A stretch of 64,000 nucleotides of DNA, from NCBI GenBank assembly GCA_950295325.1, contig OX485806.1, positions 24,058,001 to 24,122,000 of the forward strand. The letters are read 5' to 3'. Of this stretch, positions 32,640 to 43,740 are shown piece by piece. The stretch's first letter is position 1; every line of letters begins with the position of its first letter. The notes below the pieces were generated by a model, which worked only from the letters and a program-made list of their open reading frames with translations, searched no databases and had not been told where the DNA came from. The translations under genes and the position numbers were made by a program. Origin of the DNA: Polytrichum commune. Lineage: Eukaryota; Streptophyta; Polytrichopsida; Polytrichales; Polytrichaceae.

Positions 32640-34310
32640 GGTTTTAGTGCTCGGAAGATCTTTTGAGGTGTTTTGTGTTGGAGGTGTGTTGGTGCATGTT
32701 TGGGGCATCAGTTGGTGCTTTGAGATTTGGATATCAGAGCATTGGAGGTGTCCAAGTGCAAATATGGAGATTGTAAATGTTGATCTAAGTGTTTGTAATG
32801 CTTGAATGCGTGTTTGATGCAATTGAGTGGTGATTTAAGTTGGTTGAGTGCACTTGTGCATATTTGAGGGTATCAAGGTTATTTGAGAGTAAGAGGACAC
32901 GATTTGAGGATTGTTGAGTGCAATTATACATTTTTGAAGGTATTAAGGTTATTTGAGGTTTAGAGGACTTGATTTGAATTTGTTGAGCATAATTGTGCAC
33001 ATTGGAGGGTATTAAGGTCATATGAGGTTTAGACACGGGTAGATCACTCTAAGGCATTTTTGTGCACCACGTGCGGCTGGGTTTTTTTGTTTTGGGGCTA
33101 TTTACCTTCAAGGGCTAAATTAAAGCCTCCCTATAATTACTTAAATTTAAAAAATGTCCCATTTGTTTGCACCCTTCCATTACTTATATTGTCCAAGTCA
33201 CTGTAATTTTTTGTACTCTATATTCCTTTTAAGTAATAAACGGGCGTGGGGAAGACGACCCCAACGACAACGCGCTCCCTTTTCATTCATTTTTGGACAG
33301 ACGGAAATCCCAATTATCATCCATCCCCGTGAGTCCTAAACCCATTTACATACCATACTAAACATGCCTTCTAGGATCCTTATCTTGAGCCCCTATATTA
33401 ATTTTACAAAAAAATAATGGCCCACGTTTTATGTCCATCTAACTTACTTATAATGGGATTGTCTACAATTAATGGCCCCTTCATTATTTGGAATTCCTTT
33501 ATAATTTTTATTTCAAATGATTTTAATCCTCTCTATATTATGCCGCACGTCGTTTTTAAAATGCACTAAGTGATCTACCCGTGGGTTTAGAGGACATGAT
33601 TTGAGATTGTTGAATGAAATTATGCACATTTGAGGTTATTAAGGTCATCCGAGTTGAAGAGATCTTGATTTGAGGTTGTTGATTGCAATCGTGCAAATTT
33701 GAGAGTATCGAAGGTCATTTGAATCTATTGATGATGCAAAGACACATTTGAGTTGAACATGGCTTGATTTGAGTATATTGATAGTACAATGGCGTATTTG
33801 AATTGTGTGTGGGGGGGGGGGGGGCTCATTTGAGTTGAGGAGGGTTTGTTTTGAGTGGTTTGAGGGTACAATAACACATTTGAAGTGAAGAGGCTTGTTT
33901 TGAGTGGTTTCAGGATGCAAATGCATATTTGAGTTCTAGAGGGCTTAATTTGAGTGGTTTGATGGTGAAATGCACATTACAATTGAAAAAGGCATGATTT
34001 AAATGGATATAGGGTGCAAAGGCATATTTGAGAGCAAGAGGGGCTCATTTGAATTCAAAATAATCTTATTTGAATGGATCAAGGGTGCAAAGGTGCATTT
34101 GATACCAAAAAGGCTTGTTTGAAAGGATTTAGATTTCAAGGGCACATTTGAGATCAAAAGGGCTTAAATTGAGTAGGATTAAGGTGGAAAAGGTACATTT
34201 TGAAGCCCAAAGGCATGATTTGAATGGATTGAAGTGCAAGGACACATTTGAATCCAAGAGGGGCTTGTTTAATTTAGGAGGGATTGATTAAGGTTTGCCA
34301 AGTCATTGAA
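32640..34310 (+). repeat. Leader of copia element 1: degenerate ~50-bp repeats
   Basis: Units built on TTGAGTGG.TTGAGGGTGCAAAGGCACATTTGAG..AAGAGGCTTG recur with 49-51-bp spacing (starts of TGAGTGG-like words near 33852, 33901, 33951, 34000, 34071, 34120, 34170, 34221; one interval is 71). They fill the stretch between LTR and gag except where the MITE at 33034-33583 interrupts. Spacing is not a multiple of three and stops are frequent, so this is untranslated sequence. Confidence 0.7.
33034..33583 (+). mobile_element. hAT-like MITE, copy A, 550 bp
   Basis: It begins CACGGGTAGATCACT and ends with the exact reverse complement AGTGATCTACCCGTG. The flanking 8-bp duplication is GGTTTAGA (33026-33033 and 33584-33591). 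Eight-base duplications are the hallmark of the hAT superfamily. No transposase is present. It is nearly identical to copy B (34788-35285) apart from a ~52-bp GC-rich block near 33240-33295 that B lacks. Confidence 0.85.
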
Positions 34311-34356
34311 TGCATACAATCACTAATAAAAGCGTAGATTTGAGCTAATAGAGAAT

Positions 34357-34743
34357 ATGTCTCCAATCTTTGAGCATAAGATGGAATTGCTGGAGGGTAA
34401 TGGTGCTAGAATCATTGACAAATTCAATGGAGAGAACTTCAACCTTTGGAAATTGAAATTGGATATGAGGTTGGCTTCCGTGGACATTTGGGACATTGTG
34501 GACACATCCGAGGCAATTCCACCTTCCAATGTTGATCCCAAAGTGAAGAAGGAATATCAAAGGCGTGTCAAGAAGGTAATGTTCATTATTGCGCTCAACT
34601 TGGCGGATCATCAAAGTTGCACACATAAAGAGTTGCAAAGAACCAGCGGAGGCACGAAAAATTCTTTGCAACATCCAAGAGACAAGAAGTTTGTTGAACA
34701 ATTTTTATTTATTTTTAAATTGCCTCAAGTTCTTCGTGTATAA
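34357..34743 (+). pseudogene. Copia gag N-terminal remnant (element 1)
   Basis: The frame encodes IDKFNGENFNLWKLKLDMRL and WDIVDTSEAIPP, the standard start of a Ty1/copia gag polyprotein (capsid). It ends at a stop after 128 codons; the homologous reading continues past it into the MITE insertion at 34788. Beyond the MITE, KALVDQLTYLE and LLKLPPLYEHLITTLETMP (about 35293-35430) are the next gag part. Confidence 0.75.
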
Positions 34744-34787
34744 AATGTAAGAAGGTGATGACTTGGTGGAGCACATCAACAAGAACA

Positions 34788-35285
34788 CACGGGTAGATCA
34801 CTCTAAGGCATTTTTGTGCACCACGTGCAGCTAGGGTTTTTTTTGTTTTGGGGCTATTTACCTTCAAGGGTTGAATTAAAGCCTCCCTATAATTACTTAA
34901 ATTTCAAAAATGGCCCATTTGTTTGCACCCTTCCATTACTTATATTGTCCCAGTCACTGTAATTTTTTGTACTCTATATTCATTTTAAGTAATTTTGGAC
35001 AGACGGAAATCACAATTATCATCCATCCCCATGAGTCCTAAACCCATTTACATACCATACTAAACATACCTTCTAGGATCTTTATCTTCAACCCCTATAT
35101 TAATTTTACAAAAAGATAATGGCCCACGTTTTATGTCCATCTAACTTACTTATAATGGGATTGTCTACATTTAATGGCCCCTTCATTATTTGGGATTTCT
35201 TTATAATTTTTATTTCAAATGATTTTAATCCTCTCTATATTATGCCACACGTCGTTTTTAAAATGCACTAAGTGATCTACCCGTG
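34788..35285 (+). mobile_element. hAT-like MITE, copy B, 498 bp, inside gag
   Basis: It has the same 15-bp ends as copy A (CACGGGTAGATCACT) and an 8-bp duplication CAAGAACA (34780-34787 and 35286-35293). If the MITE plus one duplication copy (506 bp) is ignored, the gag reading runs continuously as HINKNKALVDQ, which confirms the boundaries independently. No coding capacity. Confidence 0.9.
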
Positions 35286-35765
35286 CAAGAACAAGGCACT
35301 TGTGGACCAACTAACTTACTTGGAGGTATACGTGACAAATGAAGATATTGTCATGACTTTGCTCAAGTTGCCACCCTTGTATGAACACTTGATCACCACC
35401 TTGGAGACGATGCCAATGAAAGAGATGACTATGAATATGTAACAACATGGTTTATGCACGAGATATGGAAGAGGTTGGAGAAAAAAATCCCAAGATGATG
35501 ATGTCGCAATAGTGTTGCATCAAGACAAAGGGGGCAATCCATCTTGGCGTAAAGATGTCAAGACGTGCTACTATTGTGGCAAACTCGGCTACATTTTATG
35601 ATTTTGCTATAATACAAAGAACAATGAGAGAGAGAATGAATACAATACCAACGAGGAGGATGATTACATATTTATAACGCAACATGAAACACAATCGGAG
35701 ACCATATATAAATGGACTATAAATTTAGAAGCAATGAAACACATGACTTCCCATAGGGTGACATC
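35286..35765 (+). pseudogene. Copia gag C-terminal remnant with damaged zinc knuckle
   Basis: After the MITE the reading gives gag helices, a stop after KEMTMNM, then DDDVAIVLHQDKGG and a CCHC knuckle at 35566-35607: CYYCGKLG is intact, but the histidine position is Tyr (TAC) and the residue two before the last Cys is TGA. Both changes fit C-to-T decay. The protease that should follow is not recognisable except for a short MTSHRVTS-like region near 35740. Confidence 0.65.
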
Positions 35766-35783
35766 TAACAATACGAGTTAATT

Positions 35784-36512
35784 GTGCCATGCAATGTCTA
35801 TTTGGGTGATAACAATATTGTGGAAACAATTAGATTGGGTTCCATTGTAATTGAGGTGATGGTGAAAGGAAAAATCAAGAGAATTTGTATCATGGATGCC
35901 CTTGATGTGCCCAAGTTGGAAGTGAATGTGCTCTTGTTGAGCGAATTTTCATTGAATGAATTAAAAATGTAATTCAACCTAAATAAAATGTGTTGTGAGA
36001 GGCTCATATGGAGAGGTGATTGCAATGGGACTATGTAAAGGAGATTTATATGAAATAAAATTTACCAAGGTGTATAAAGCGCATGCGACCAATTCTACAC
36101 AATCATTAAAGAAAGATGTTGCACATGAGATTGGGCATCATCGGTTTGGATAATTGAATGTGAAAGATATTCATGCACTTTAAAGCATGGTGAATATCAT
36201 AAACCTTGGTAAAATTTGTTATTCCATACTTTTGTCGGTTTGTGAAGTATGCATTGAAAGACAACAACATATGGCACTGTCTCCCAACGATAAGAAAATG
36301 TGAGAAAATAAACCTTTGGAGATAGCACATTTAGACATGTTTGGTTGCATGAGAGATAATGTATTCATAGATGATAGTACAAGTAATGGAAGTGATTTTA
36401 AAATGCGTCCAAGTAGGAAAAATGAGGCTTCCATGGTAGTTGGGGTGGGCAAATCTTACAAATCACATTTGTTTGATTTTGGTGAAGACATTGAGGAGTG
36501 TGAGGAGTAAGT
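35784..36512 (+). pseudogene. Copia GAG-pre-integrase piece joined to post-integrase segment (element 1)
   Basis: VYLGDNNIVETIRLGSIVIE and ALDVPKLEVNVLLLSEF precede a HHRFG..LNVKDIHAL..SMV and CEVCIE..QH region, the H-H-C-C zinc finger before integrase, then LEIAHLDMFGCM, the very start of the integrase core. The reading then jumps to VFIDDS and FKMRPSRKNEASMVV, which in full-length relatives lies after integrase. Later, near 36675, PPLGE, a stop and WKNHILP marks the segment just before reverse transcriptase. The catalytic core is absent. Confidence 0.6.
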
Positions 36513-36831
36513 GGGAGGTAATCTAGTTGCATTTCAAGAACCAATATGAGGACCAACAAGCAAAGTGTGTTCTTCAACACCTTGGCCTCAACAATTGTAA
36601 CAAGGGCAATGCGACAAAAATAAGGTGTTCTTAGCAAGGGCCAACCTTTAAATATCCCACAAAGAACACCCACCGCTTGGGGAATAATGGAAGAACCACA
36701 TACTGCCCCATAGATTCTTCGAAATTGTGTAAAAGCCGTGCCATTGGAAACTACGACACTTGCAAAGGAAGGCAACCATCACTACCAGGAGCAATGAAAT
36801 CGCGATCCTTTGACTACTCGCAAAGTGAACG

Positions 36832-37011
36832 TGTTGAAGATAAAGCATTAGGTTGCTCGTAGTCACGGGATGATGAATGCTCGACGTGGAAGAATGAATA
36901 AGGTCTCAATAAATCCATACGGTTTGTGAGAAAGTGGGAGATGAAAGATTCCATCTGTATTGTATGAACCAAAGAAAGAAAAAATACAATAACGGGCAAG
37001 ATAATGTGACC
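36832..37011 (+). repeat. Truncated 3' LTR of copia element 1
   Basis: It starts TGTTGAAGATAAAGCATTAGG after the A/G-rich GCAAAGTGAACG and follows the 5' LTR as far as GATAATGTGACC, where similarity stops and GC-richer sequence begins. Confidence 0.6.
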
Positions 37012-37237
37012 GCCACCGACGTATACGTGCTGTCATGTTAACACTACTACTACTACGTGGGTCGATTTAATAATTCCACAGCCTCCATGCCAAGAGCTTA
37101 AAGTGGCAGTTTTGTTAGCACCATGTACGTTTCCCTTAGAATATTTGTGTCCCAGCTCCTCGGCCACGTTGAGATTCAACCTCACCTCCCCTGCTAACTC
37201 CCCAGTACTCATTGTGTACCCACGCCTATCCTGACTA

Positions 37238-37241
<4 letters not shown>

Positions 37242-37284
<43 letters not shown>
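37242..37284 (+). repeat. (GA)21 microsatellite
   Basis: A near-perfect GA run is followed by AGCTATGGAGG. A second, shorter GA run is near 37454-37470. GA tracts are common in plant promoters and 5' leaders. Confidence 0.95.
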
Positions 37285-37286
<2 letters not shown>

Positions 37287-38124
37287 ATGGAGGGCTAGCT
37301 ACTAAGGGAGGGGAGGAGTGGAGTGGAGTGGCGTGGTACGAGGAGGAGTACTAGTAGCTAGTCCTGGCGTTGGGTCTCGCAAGTTTTGGACATATGGGGC
37401 TCCTTTGGGGCTCGCCCTCCATGCAAGATGCTTTGGAAGCTCCAGCAAGTTATTGAGAGAGAGAGAGAGGGGGGGGGGGGCAGGGGAAAGGGGGGTACGA
37501 AGCAGGCAAAAATCCATTTTCACACACATGATTGCAGGCTTAAGGACAAGCGGAATGCGCCAAAATCAACTCCAGCGTGACAAGGGAAAGATAAGGATGG
37601 TGGCATAAGTTAAATGGGTTTTTTGTTTCTGGAGCGCCCCATACACGACAGATTCTCATAACGACCCTCATCACACCGCGTACAAAGCTACCCACTCACC
37701 CACCCACCCACACCCCCTCCCCTTCTTAGCTAGGTGTGAATAGAGAAGCAGACACCCTATATAACCACCCGCCCCCTTCCTTTCGCCTAAAAAGGTAGCT
37801 TGCCACCAAGCAGGGGAATGGGAATTGGCAGTACTCCTGCCCAGCCCCCCTTAATTTCATGTAAGTTAAGTTAGCGACTAACAACTTAAATGCTCCAGCA
37901 GCAGTAGCAGCATCATGAGCCTAGTGTTTCATAGCACTCCTCCATACACCTTCCCGCCAGCTCCAAGTAAGTTATACTATAGGTAGTGGGCGTTGGGTGT
38001 GTAGAAGATGATAGCCCACCCACTACTAAGTTAAAGCTTCCACCACCTCCCTCTCTTCTGGCTCCCTCCTCCCAAGTTGCAACAAAAGAGAACCAGAGCT
38101 GCTCCAGTGACGTGGATCGCCGCA

Positions 38125-38142
38125 CCTTAGTTAAAACTAAGG
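38125..38142. repeat. Perfect palindrome CCTTAGTT-AA-AACTAAGG
   Basis: An 8-bp stem around AA lies at the end of an open segment and overlaps a donor-like AAG|GTGAGG. Chance occurrence is possible. Confidence 0.85.
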
Positions 38143-38165
38143 TGAGGTTTTTCTTCCCTTATGTG

Positions 38166-39966
38166 TGTGGTCACTCGTCTTCCTAGGGCCGTCTTACACA
38201 TGTGACCAAGGGCCGTACGAAATAAAACAGGGTTTAGGACTTGTTGTGGGTACGGTCGGCGGTCCAAACACCTTGATCAACAGAAATCCACATCAATACA
38301 CCCTACAATCTGTAATATCAACCGTCATAGTGTCACATACTCGCTCGTATCCCGAAACCCTAGGGAACGGATGTCCGTAGCTCAAATCTCACTCTTTATT
38401 GTCACATTTTTCTCCCTTATATCATTAAATTTGTCATTAATGCAAACCACCCAAGAAGTCAACCCACACCCTCGCATTGCACCATGTGTCAACATGTGGA
38501 GTGTCTTCTTCTTTTTCTTTTTCTTCTTCCTCTTATGCCACTTGTTGATTGTTGGTGCATGTGTCCGCCACATCACCCGGGAAGGACCGCACTAGCGTAG
38601 GTGACGGGAGAACGAGTTCAAATTGTCCTCACATCTCCTTTGTGTTATTCCATAATGTCACATGCTACACTATAGTAGCATGCATCCATGTTGACACTAC
38701 AAAACTCCGTAATATCACGTGCACTTTGGTTGCCACAGGTGTGATAATACGGAGTTTAGAGTGTATTTGGAAGCCTTGGTCACATGATGTAGAGTAAAGT
38801 GAACTTAGATTGGAACGTATAGTCATGTAATCGACCTATGTAAAAATAAAGTTTTCTTCTAGCATGTCATCTTATTTTACAGTGACATAACTTTATTTGG
38901 GTTTTCCCACTGCAAAATCTAGGTGACCACTACACGTTATCCAATTGTGGACATGTAAGATGTCATGTCACCTTTCCGTTCATTTTTTGACATGCTCACC
39001 CGTGGTCAATTCTATTTTGATGACCTTGTGTAAAACACATTGCAACTGCCACTCAATTCCCAACCATTGAGAGATTTTAGAAAGCAGTGGTCATGGTATT
39101 GGTCAGGGTCACTAGAGTAAACAACCCCTTGGTCAAACGCCTATATATGCAGTTCAATTTGAAATACTTCTCCCCTTTTATCCAATGCAACATGGTGAGC
39201 TCTTTTGTAGCACTTAACAAGCAATCTCGCTAGGTACGTATGTCATGGGCATGATAGATATTGTGTGCCTAAAAGTGACACTTCCAACAACAAAATACTT
39301 GCACTATCATGCCAGTTATTGAGCTAAAAGAAAATTCAAAAAATCTTCATATAGTCGGAAAATTTGTGAAGGTTGTGTAGACTAGATTAAATTAAAATCA
39401 ATAGCCTCATATGCAACTTACAAAAACTCACAAAGCCATGCAAGGGTTTTGGTCTTTTATTTTCAACTAGAAAGGTCCACTACAATTGGATTTTTAGATG
39501 AGATCTGCGACAACATCGATATTATAGCAAATTCAAGGTTTTATTCATTTATCAATGATGGTGTTGTTCATTTTTTGTGGAATGCCTTTTACATCATCTC
39601 ATTGAGTGGGTACATCTTTGATTAGCCATTGAGATTGGTTGTAATTGGTGTTCTTCTTGAATTGTTCTCAAATCCTTCTACACTGCCACTATGAATGGCC
39701 AAAGTAATGTTCTTTTGTACTTGAATGCCACATTTGCTTATTTGTCTTTAGCTTAAGGCTTACTTAATGCACCAACTCATTTACTTGTTGACACTTTGAG
39801 GCTCAAAACTAGTTGGCGGCATGAGGTGGTGAATTGTTTGAAACACAAAACCCTTAGGTCAAATGTGTGGTAGGAATATGGGGAGTGCTATCATGTGAAT
39901 GGTGAGCAATGAGTGACCATTTGTCACCATATAGGGGTCTTCAAACTTTATAAATGCACCCGCGTT
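38166..39966. other. No gene recognised; small inverted repeats
   Basis: Inverted arms AAACTCCGTAATATCAC (about 38700-38716) and GTGATAATACGGAGTTT (about 38742-38758) pair at 16 of 17 positions. CATGCTAC/GTAGCATG forms another hairpin near 38658-38684. These may be the core of a decayed MITE, but I could not find outer ends. Confidence 0.35.
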
Positions 39967-39974
39967 CTAGACCT

Positions 39975-40516
39975 CTTCGGTGGGGCACTTAGTACATTTT
40001 ACAAATGACATGTGGCATAATATAGGGAAGATTAAAATTCATTTAAAACAAAAAAATATAAAGGAATTTCACAAAATGAAGGGTCCATTAAAAGTAGACA
40101 ATCCCATTACAAGTAAAGTAGATAGGTACAAATGTGGACCGATACTATTTAGTAGAATTAAAGTAAGGGTTGAATTTTAGGACCCTAGAGTTTATGTTTT
40201 TTATGATATGTTTGTAAGCATGTTGCACGTTGGATGGATACAAGTTTTATGGAATGGCTTGTATGGAACCGTGCTTGCAAGAGTATGTATGGACATGGAT
40301 TCATTTTAATTACTTACAAGGAATTTAGACTACAATATATCGCATTGGCATGGGAAATATAAGTAATGATAGGGTGCAAACAAATAAGTCGTTTTAGAGA
40401 ATTAAGTAATTATAGAGAACCTTTAATTCATGCCTTGAAAGCAAATAGTAGCCCCTAAATAAACACCCCTACGCTGCATGTGATGCACAAAAATCCTATA
40501 ATGTCCCTCACCCATG
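39975..40516 (-). mobile_element. hAT-like MITE, copy C, diverged and inverted
   Basis: Read on the minus strand, it aligns along its whole length with copies A and B: GGATTTTTGTGCA, GGGGCTA, CTATAATTACTTAA, TTGTTTGCACCCT.TCATTACTTATAT, then AATCCCATTATAAG-like and GGCATAATATAG.GA-like sequence near the far end. An 8-bp duplication CTAGACCT flanks it (39967-39974 and 40517-40524). Terminal repeats are eroded. It is an older insertion of the same family. Confidence 0.8.
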
Positions 40517-40524
40517 CTAGACCT

Positions 40525-42192
40525 ATATCCCATAAACCATGGTATTCATGCATAGCTTATATGAACAATGTATTGGATGAGAACCCCAAAATAAGTGTGA
40601 ATAGCCCAATGAAATGCATTTCCTAAGGTTCAAAATCAACAATTGCGAGCCATATATTCATGCTATGAATTAAATTGCAAGTATCACAAATCTTCGACTC
40701 TTATTGTACATTCATTCACACAAATAAAAGCCGACTGATCATTTTTATTTGAAATAGAAACCATAAATCGAAAAATTGCCACACAAATTGAAGTATGGAA
40801 TATACTAGTGGAATCACATGAAAAACCATGCATAGAAGCTAGGATCGTTTTTTGCAACCACTAGCCTCATCCTCGCTTCACAAACTCCCAATGACAAACT
40901 CGGCCACAATGTCTTCCACAAATGGGTGGCTATTGAGCTATGTATACTTACAGTGTAGGACTAGGGTTGACATGACCGTCATAAATTTCATGACACTCTT
41001 TGCATATGGTGGGAATACCATCGATTGAAAAGGTGACATTATGGCTATTAATTTTCTACAACACCAAACACAACAATTAGGTGTTGGAAAATATCAAACA
41101 AAATGTAGTATGTCATAAATGCCTACATTATTATACAACAAATGGCAACTTTTTGTCTAACGCGAGAGTGCTTTGCAAACTTCCAAACATGTGCGTTGTC
41201 ATCACCCAAGAATTTACCTCATGTGTTACCTCACGTGGGGGTTAGATTTTAATACCATGTGCAAACTAACGTGAGTGTAAATGGGTTATTATTAAGGCAT
41301 TAGCATACATAGTATATGTAAGGGAGTTTTAATTATTTTAATTATTTCTACTAGTGTGTACATTTAAAATGGCTATTACATGTTTTGAAGTAAAAGTAAA
41401 TGTACAAAAGGGGGTCCCAAGGTTTAAAATTTTGTTTTGATAATAGAAGTGTTGATTTCATTCAATTTACATTTTCATTCATTGTTGTCGTATGGTAAGA
41501 GTCCCCAAGGACTCCACGGTCCAATCTTGTGAGGGTTTGTGATAGAGTTCTAGGTTTTCCAAATTTAAGACTCTTGAAGCATGTAAGCCACATTTTTTGG
41601 CAAAGTAGTTCAACCATAGGCTAGAGGGAAGAACTAGGATGAAGTTCATCCCAATCAACGAAAATAGTTGAACTATAGTCTCAGTAGGAAGTTAGAACTA
41701 TGGACTTACGGCCATAGGAGGCCCTAGTAGGTAGTTACGAAAACTATCTTCTCCTCGCCTCCGTAAGAGGGCGGCCGAGGAAGGAGAAGCCAGACATTCA
41801 CGGATACGTTTGAGCGAATAGTTAAACTATAGGCTTGTCTCCCTCATCACAAAATTGTGTGAGGTTTATTGTGAAACTATCTTCTATGAAAATTCAGTGA
41901 CCATCGCAATGATTGCGGGCACTGATTGCCATCGAAGTATATTGTTAATTGAATTTTGAAATTATTGGAGGACTGAAGTGAGTCGAACTGTTTTATGATT
42001 TGAACTATTGGCAATTGTTGAAGTTATTACCAACTGAGAGGATAACAATGAGCGGAGAAACTGTGGCTGCGTGAGTTAGAGTAAGAAAGTGAGTACAGTG
42101 GAATGAATTGTAATGTGAATGAAGTGAAGGAAGAAGAACGAAGTGTGAATGGTAGAAACTGAGTGCATATAGATTATAGTGAGCAGTGCGAG

Positions 42193-42242
<50 letters not shown>

Positions 42243-43627
42243 AATGAGTATGTGAGAATTGGCAGGGAAGAAATTTGAGTGACATTGATTGGTGAATGAA
42301 GTGGAATATTGTACAAACTTAACCAGAGTGAAGGCGCTTGAATATAATTGAGTAATCTGGAGTAGAGAATCGAATAAGTATGAGAGTGAGTAGGAGGAAG
42401 TTTGAGATAAAGGAAGTAAAGTGAATTGTGAATGAGGAATTGAGAGTGAGAAATGTGCGTACTCATGTTACTGTGAGTGAATTGAGATTGTGAGATAATA
42501 AGAGGAACAAGTAATGAGCGAGTAAACGATGCATCAGAGAGGATAATCGAGAGTGGGAAACTATCGACGGTAATAGTGGAGGATTGTGTAACTATTACCA
42601 AAGCGAGGGCTCTCGACTATAGTTGAATTTGTGAGAGGGCGCGCCGAGAGCGAACAGAGAAAGGAAAGAATTTGTAAGGCCGAGAGGCAAACCAGAGTGA
42701 AACTATGGTCTATAGTTGAGAACTACTACAGACTGAGAGAGTAAGACAGAAGGTCAAGTGTCAGAGCCGAGCGCTAATTTACCTATAGGTTAACTATTGG
42801 CTAGAGTCTGAGTTACCTTAGGGTGATAGGAAGCCGAGAGGTCAAGAGTCAGACCATTGTGAAAGAATACATTAACATAGTTGAAGCCTGTGAGAGGCAT
42901 TGTGAAGGGAAATGATTGGAGTTCAGCCGTAAGGAGATTATAGTTGAAGTCTAAGATAGGCTGTTGGTTTTATAATTGAGAAGAATGGAATTTAAGATAG
43001 AAATCTCAATCAACTGAAGTGATGAGAAATCACTTCTGATCAGTTGATTAGAGAAAGTTAAGAGATTGAGATATTGAGAGTAAGTCGGATAGGATTAACT
43101 TTGGATTATAAAGGCGATTTAGGTATAAGTTAACCTAATTTTAATGGAATTATGAGTTGTTACTTGATCAAGAGGTAGATCTTTGAGTACGAAGTGCAAA
43201 ATTAATACCATCAACTATTACCTTGTGTGCTACCCTGGTTATTGTTGTTTGCAGGATTGCAGGGCAACCAAGATTATAGCTTTACCGTAAAAGATAAATA
43301 ATTGCATAAGTTGTAAGTGATAACTAAAGTGGAACTAAGGAATAAACACATTGTTTTACATCGGAATTAACCTTGACCAAATAATTAAGGAATTGCTTTT
43401 GAATTGAAGATGCATTGGCCAATGGTTACCAAAAGACAATTGTGTTACTCAAAGATCATAGTTCTCTCTTGACAATAGTTCTACTCAAATCTCATGGCGA
43501 GATGGATACTACAGCTCATTGACACACATACCCCACTGACTGATAAACAGTGAGAGGAAATATAAGAGTGAGAATGGATAAGATAAACTCACATTGAAGA
43601 GAGTAAAGAATGAGAATTACCTAAGAA
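40525..43627. other. GA-rich non-coding repeat-like sequence
   Basis: From about 41450 to 43200 the plus strand is GA-rich with recurring CTATAGTTGAA- and TGTGAGAGG-type words (near 41668, 41820, 42617, 42710, 42880, 42940). An imperfect hairpin CTTCTCCTCG..CGAGGAAGGAGAAG lies near 41748-41791. A 198-codon minus-strand frame (42005-42601) is low in complexity and is not credited as a gene. The composition resembles the sense strand of the non-coding retroelement internals elsewhere in the window. Confidence 0.35.
42196..42239 (+). repeat. (GA)22 microsatellite
   Basis: An uninterrupted GA run lies within GA-rich sequence. Confidence 0.95.
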
Positions 43628-43631
43628 TGTT

Positions 43632-43740
43632 ATTAAGAACCTTAATCCAATGTGACATTAACCCTTATAGACACTAGCTCAGTCTTCCTGGTGATCTGTA
43701 TCCTTGGGTTTGTTGGTTTTAAGTGATAGCAAAAACTTAC
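43632..43740 (+). repeat. Dispersed ~115-bp repeat, copy 2
   Basis: CCTTAATCCAATGTGACATT, CCTTATAGACACTAGCT, CTTGGGTTTGTT and AAGTGATAGCAAAAACTTA match 49598-49718 on the opposite strand and 7828-7936 on the same strand. Confidence 0.5.

Larger units (their letters stand above)
32306..37011 (+). mobile_element. Decayed Ty1/copia element 1, internally deleted, with two MITE insertions
   Basis: A 5' LTR (about 32306-32567) and a truncated 3' LTR (36832-37011) share a TGTTGAAG-like start and many ordered words (AATAAATCCATA..GGTTTGTG..AAAGTGGGA). Between them lie a repeat-rich leader, a gag remnant, a GAG-pre-integrase piece and a segment normally found after integrase. The integrase core, reverse transcriptase and RNase H are missing. 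The hAT-like MITEs at 33034-33583 and 34788-35285 were inserted later. Copia origin is clear from motif order; functional activity is excluded by stops and deletions. Confidence 0.75.
37012..38165 (+). promoter_or_regulatory. GC-richer region, possible promoter and first exons
   Basis: This differs from its surroundings: (CTA)n-like and (GA)21 tracts (37242-37284), CT-rich CCCACCCACCC sequence, a TATA-like CTATATAACC (about 37758) and short open segments: MGIGSTPAQPPLIS from 37817 and MSLVFHSTPPYTFPPAPS from 37914, each near a GTAAGT donor-like site. A further open run, SSQVATKENQSCSSDVDRRT (about 38064-38123), ends at AAG|GTGAGG near 38142. No family is recognised and no continuation is evident. 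It could be the start of a long-intron host gene, or a captured fragment. Confidence 0.3.

Noticed and set aside
32724-32740. Initiator-Met tRNA primer-binding site
   Set aside because: Only a TATCAGAGC word with a changed upstream base is present, about 160 bp inside the LTR end inferred from element 2; too weak to call.
33840-34310. Regular spacing read as a CRISPR array
   Set aside because: The ~50-bp units are degenerate throughout with no alternation of identical repeats and unique spacers, and the context is a plant copia leader.
42005-42601. 198-codon minus-strand frame
   Set aside because: It is antisense to GA-rich sequence including (GA)22, giving Ser/Leu/His-rich low-complexity protein; no motif or start context supports it.
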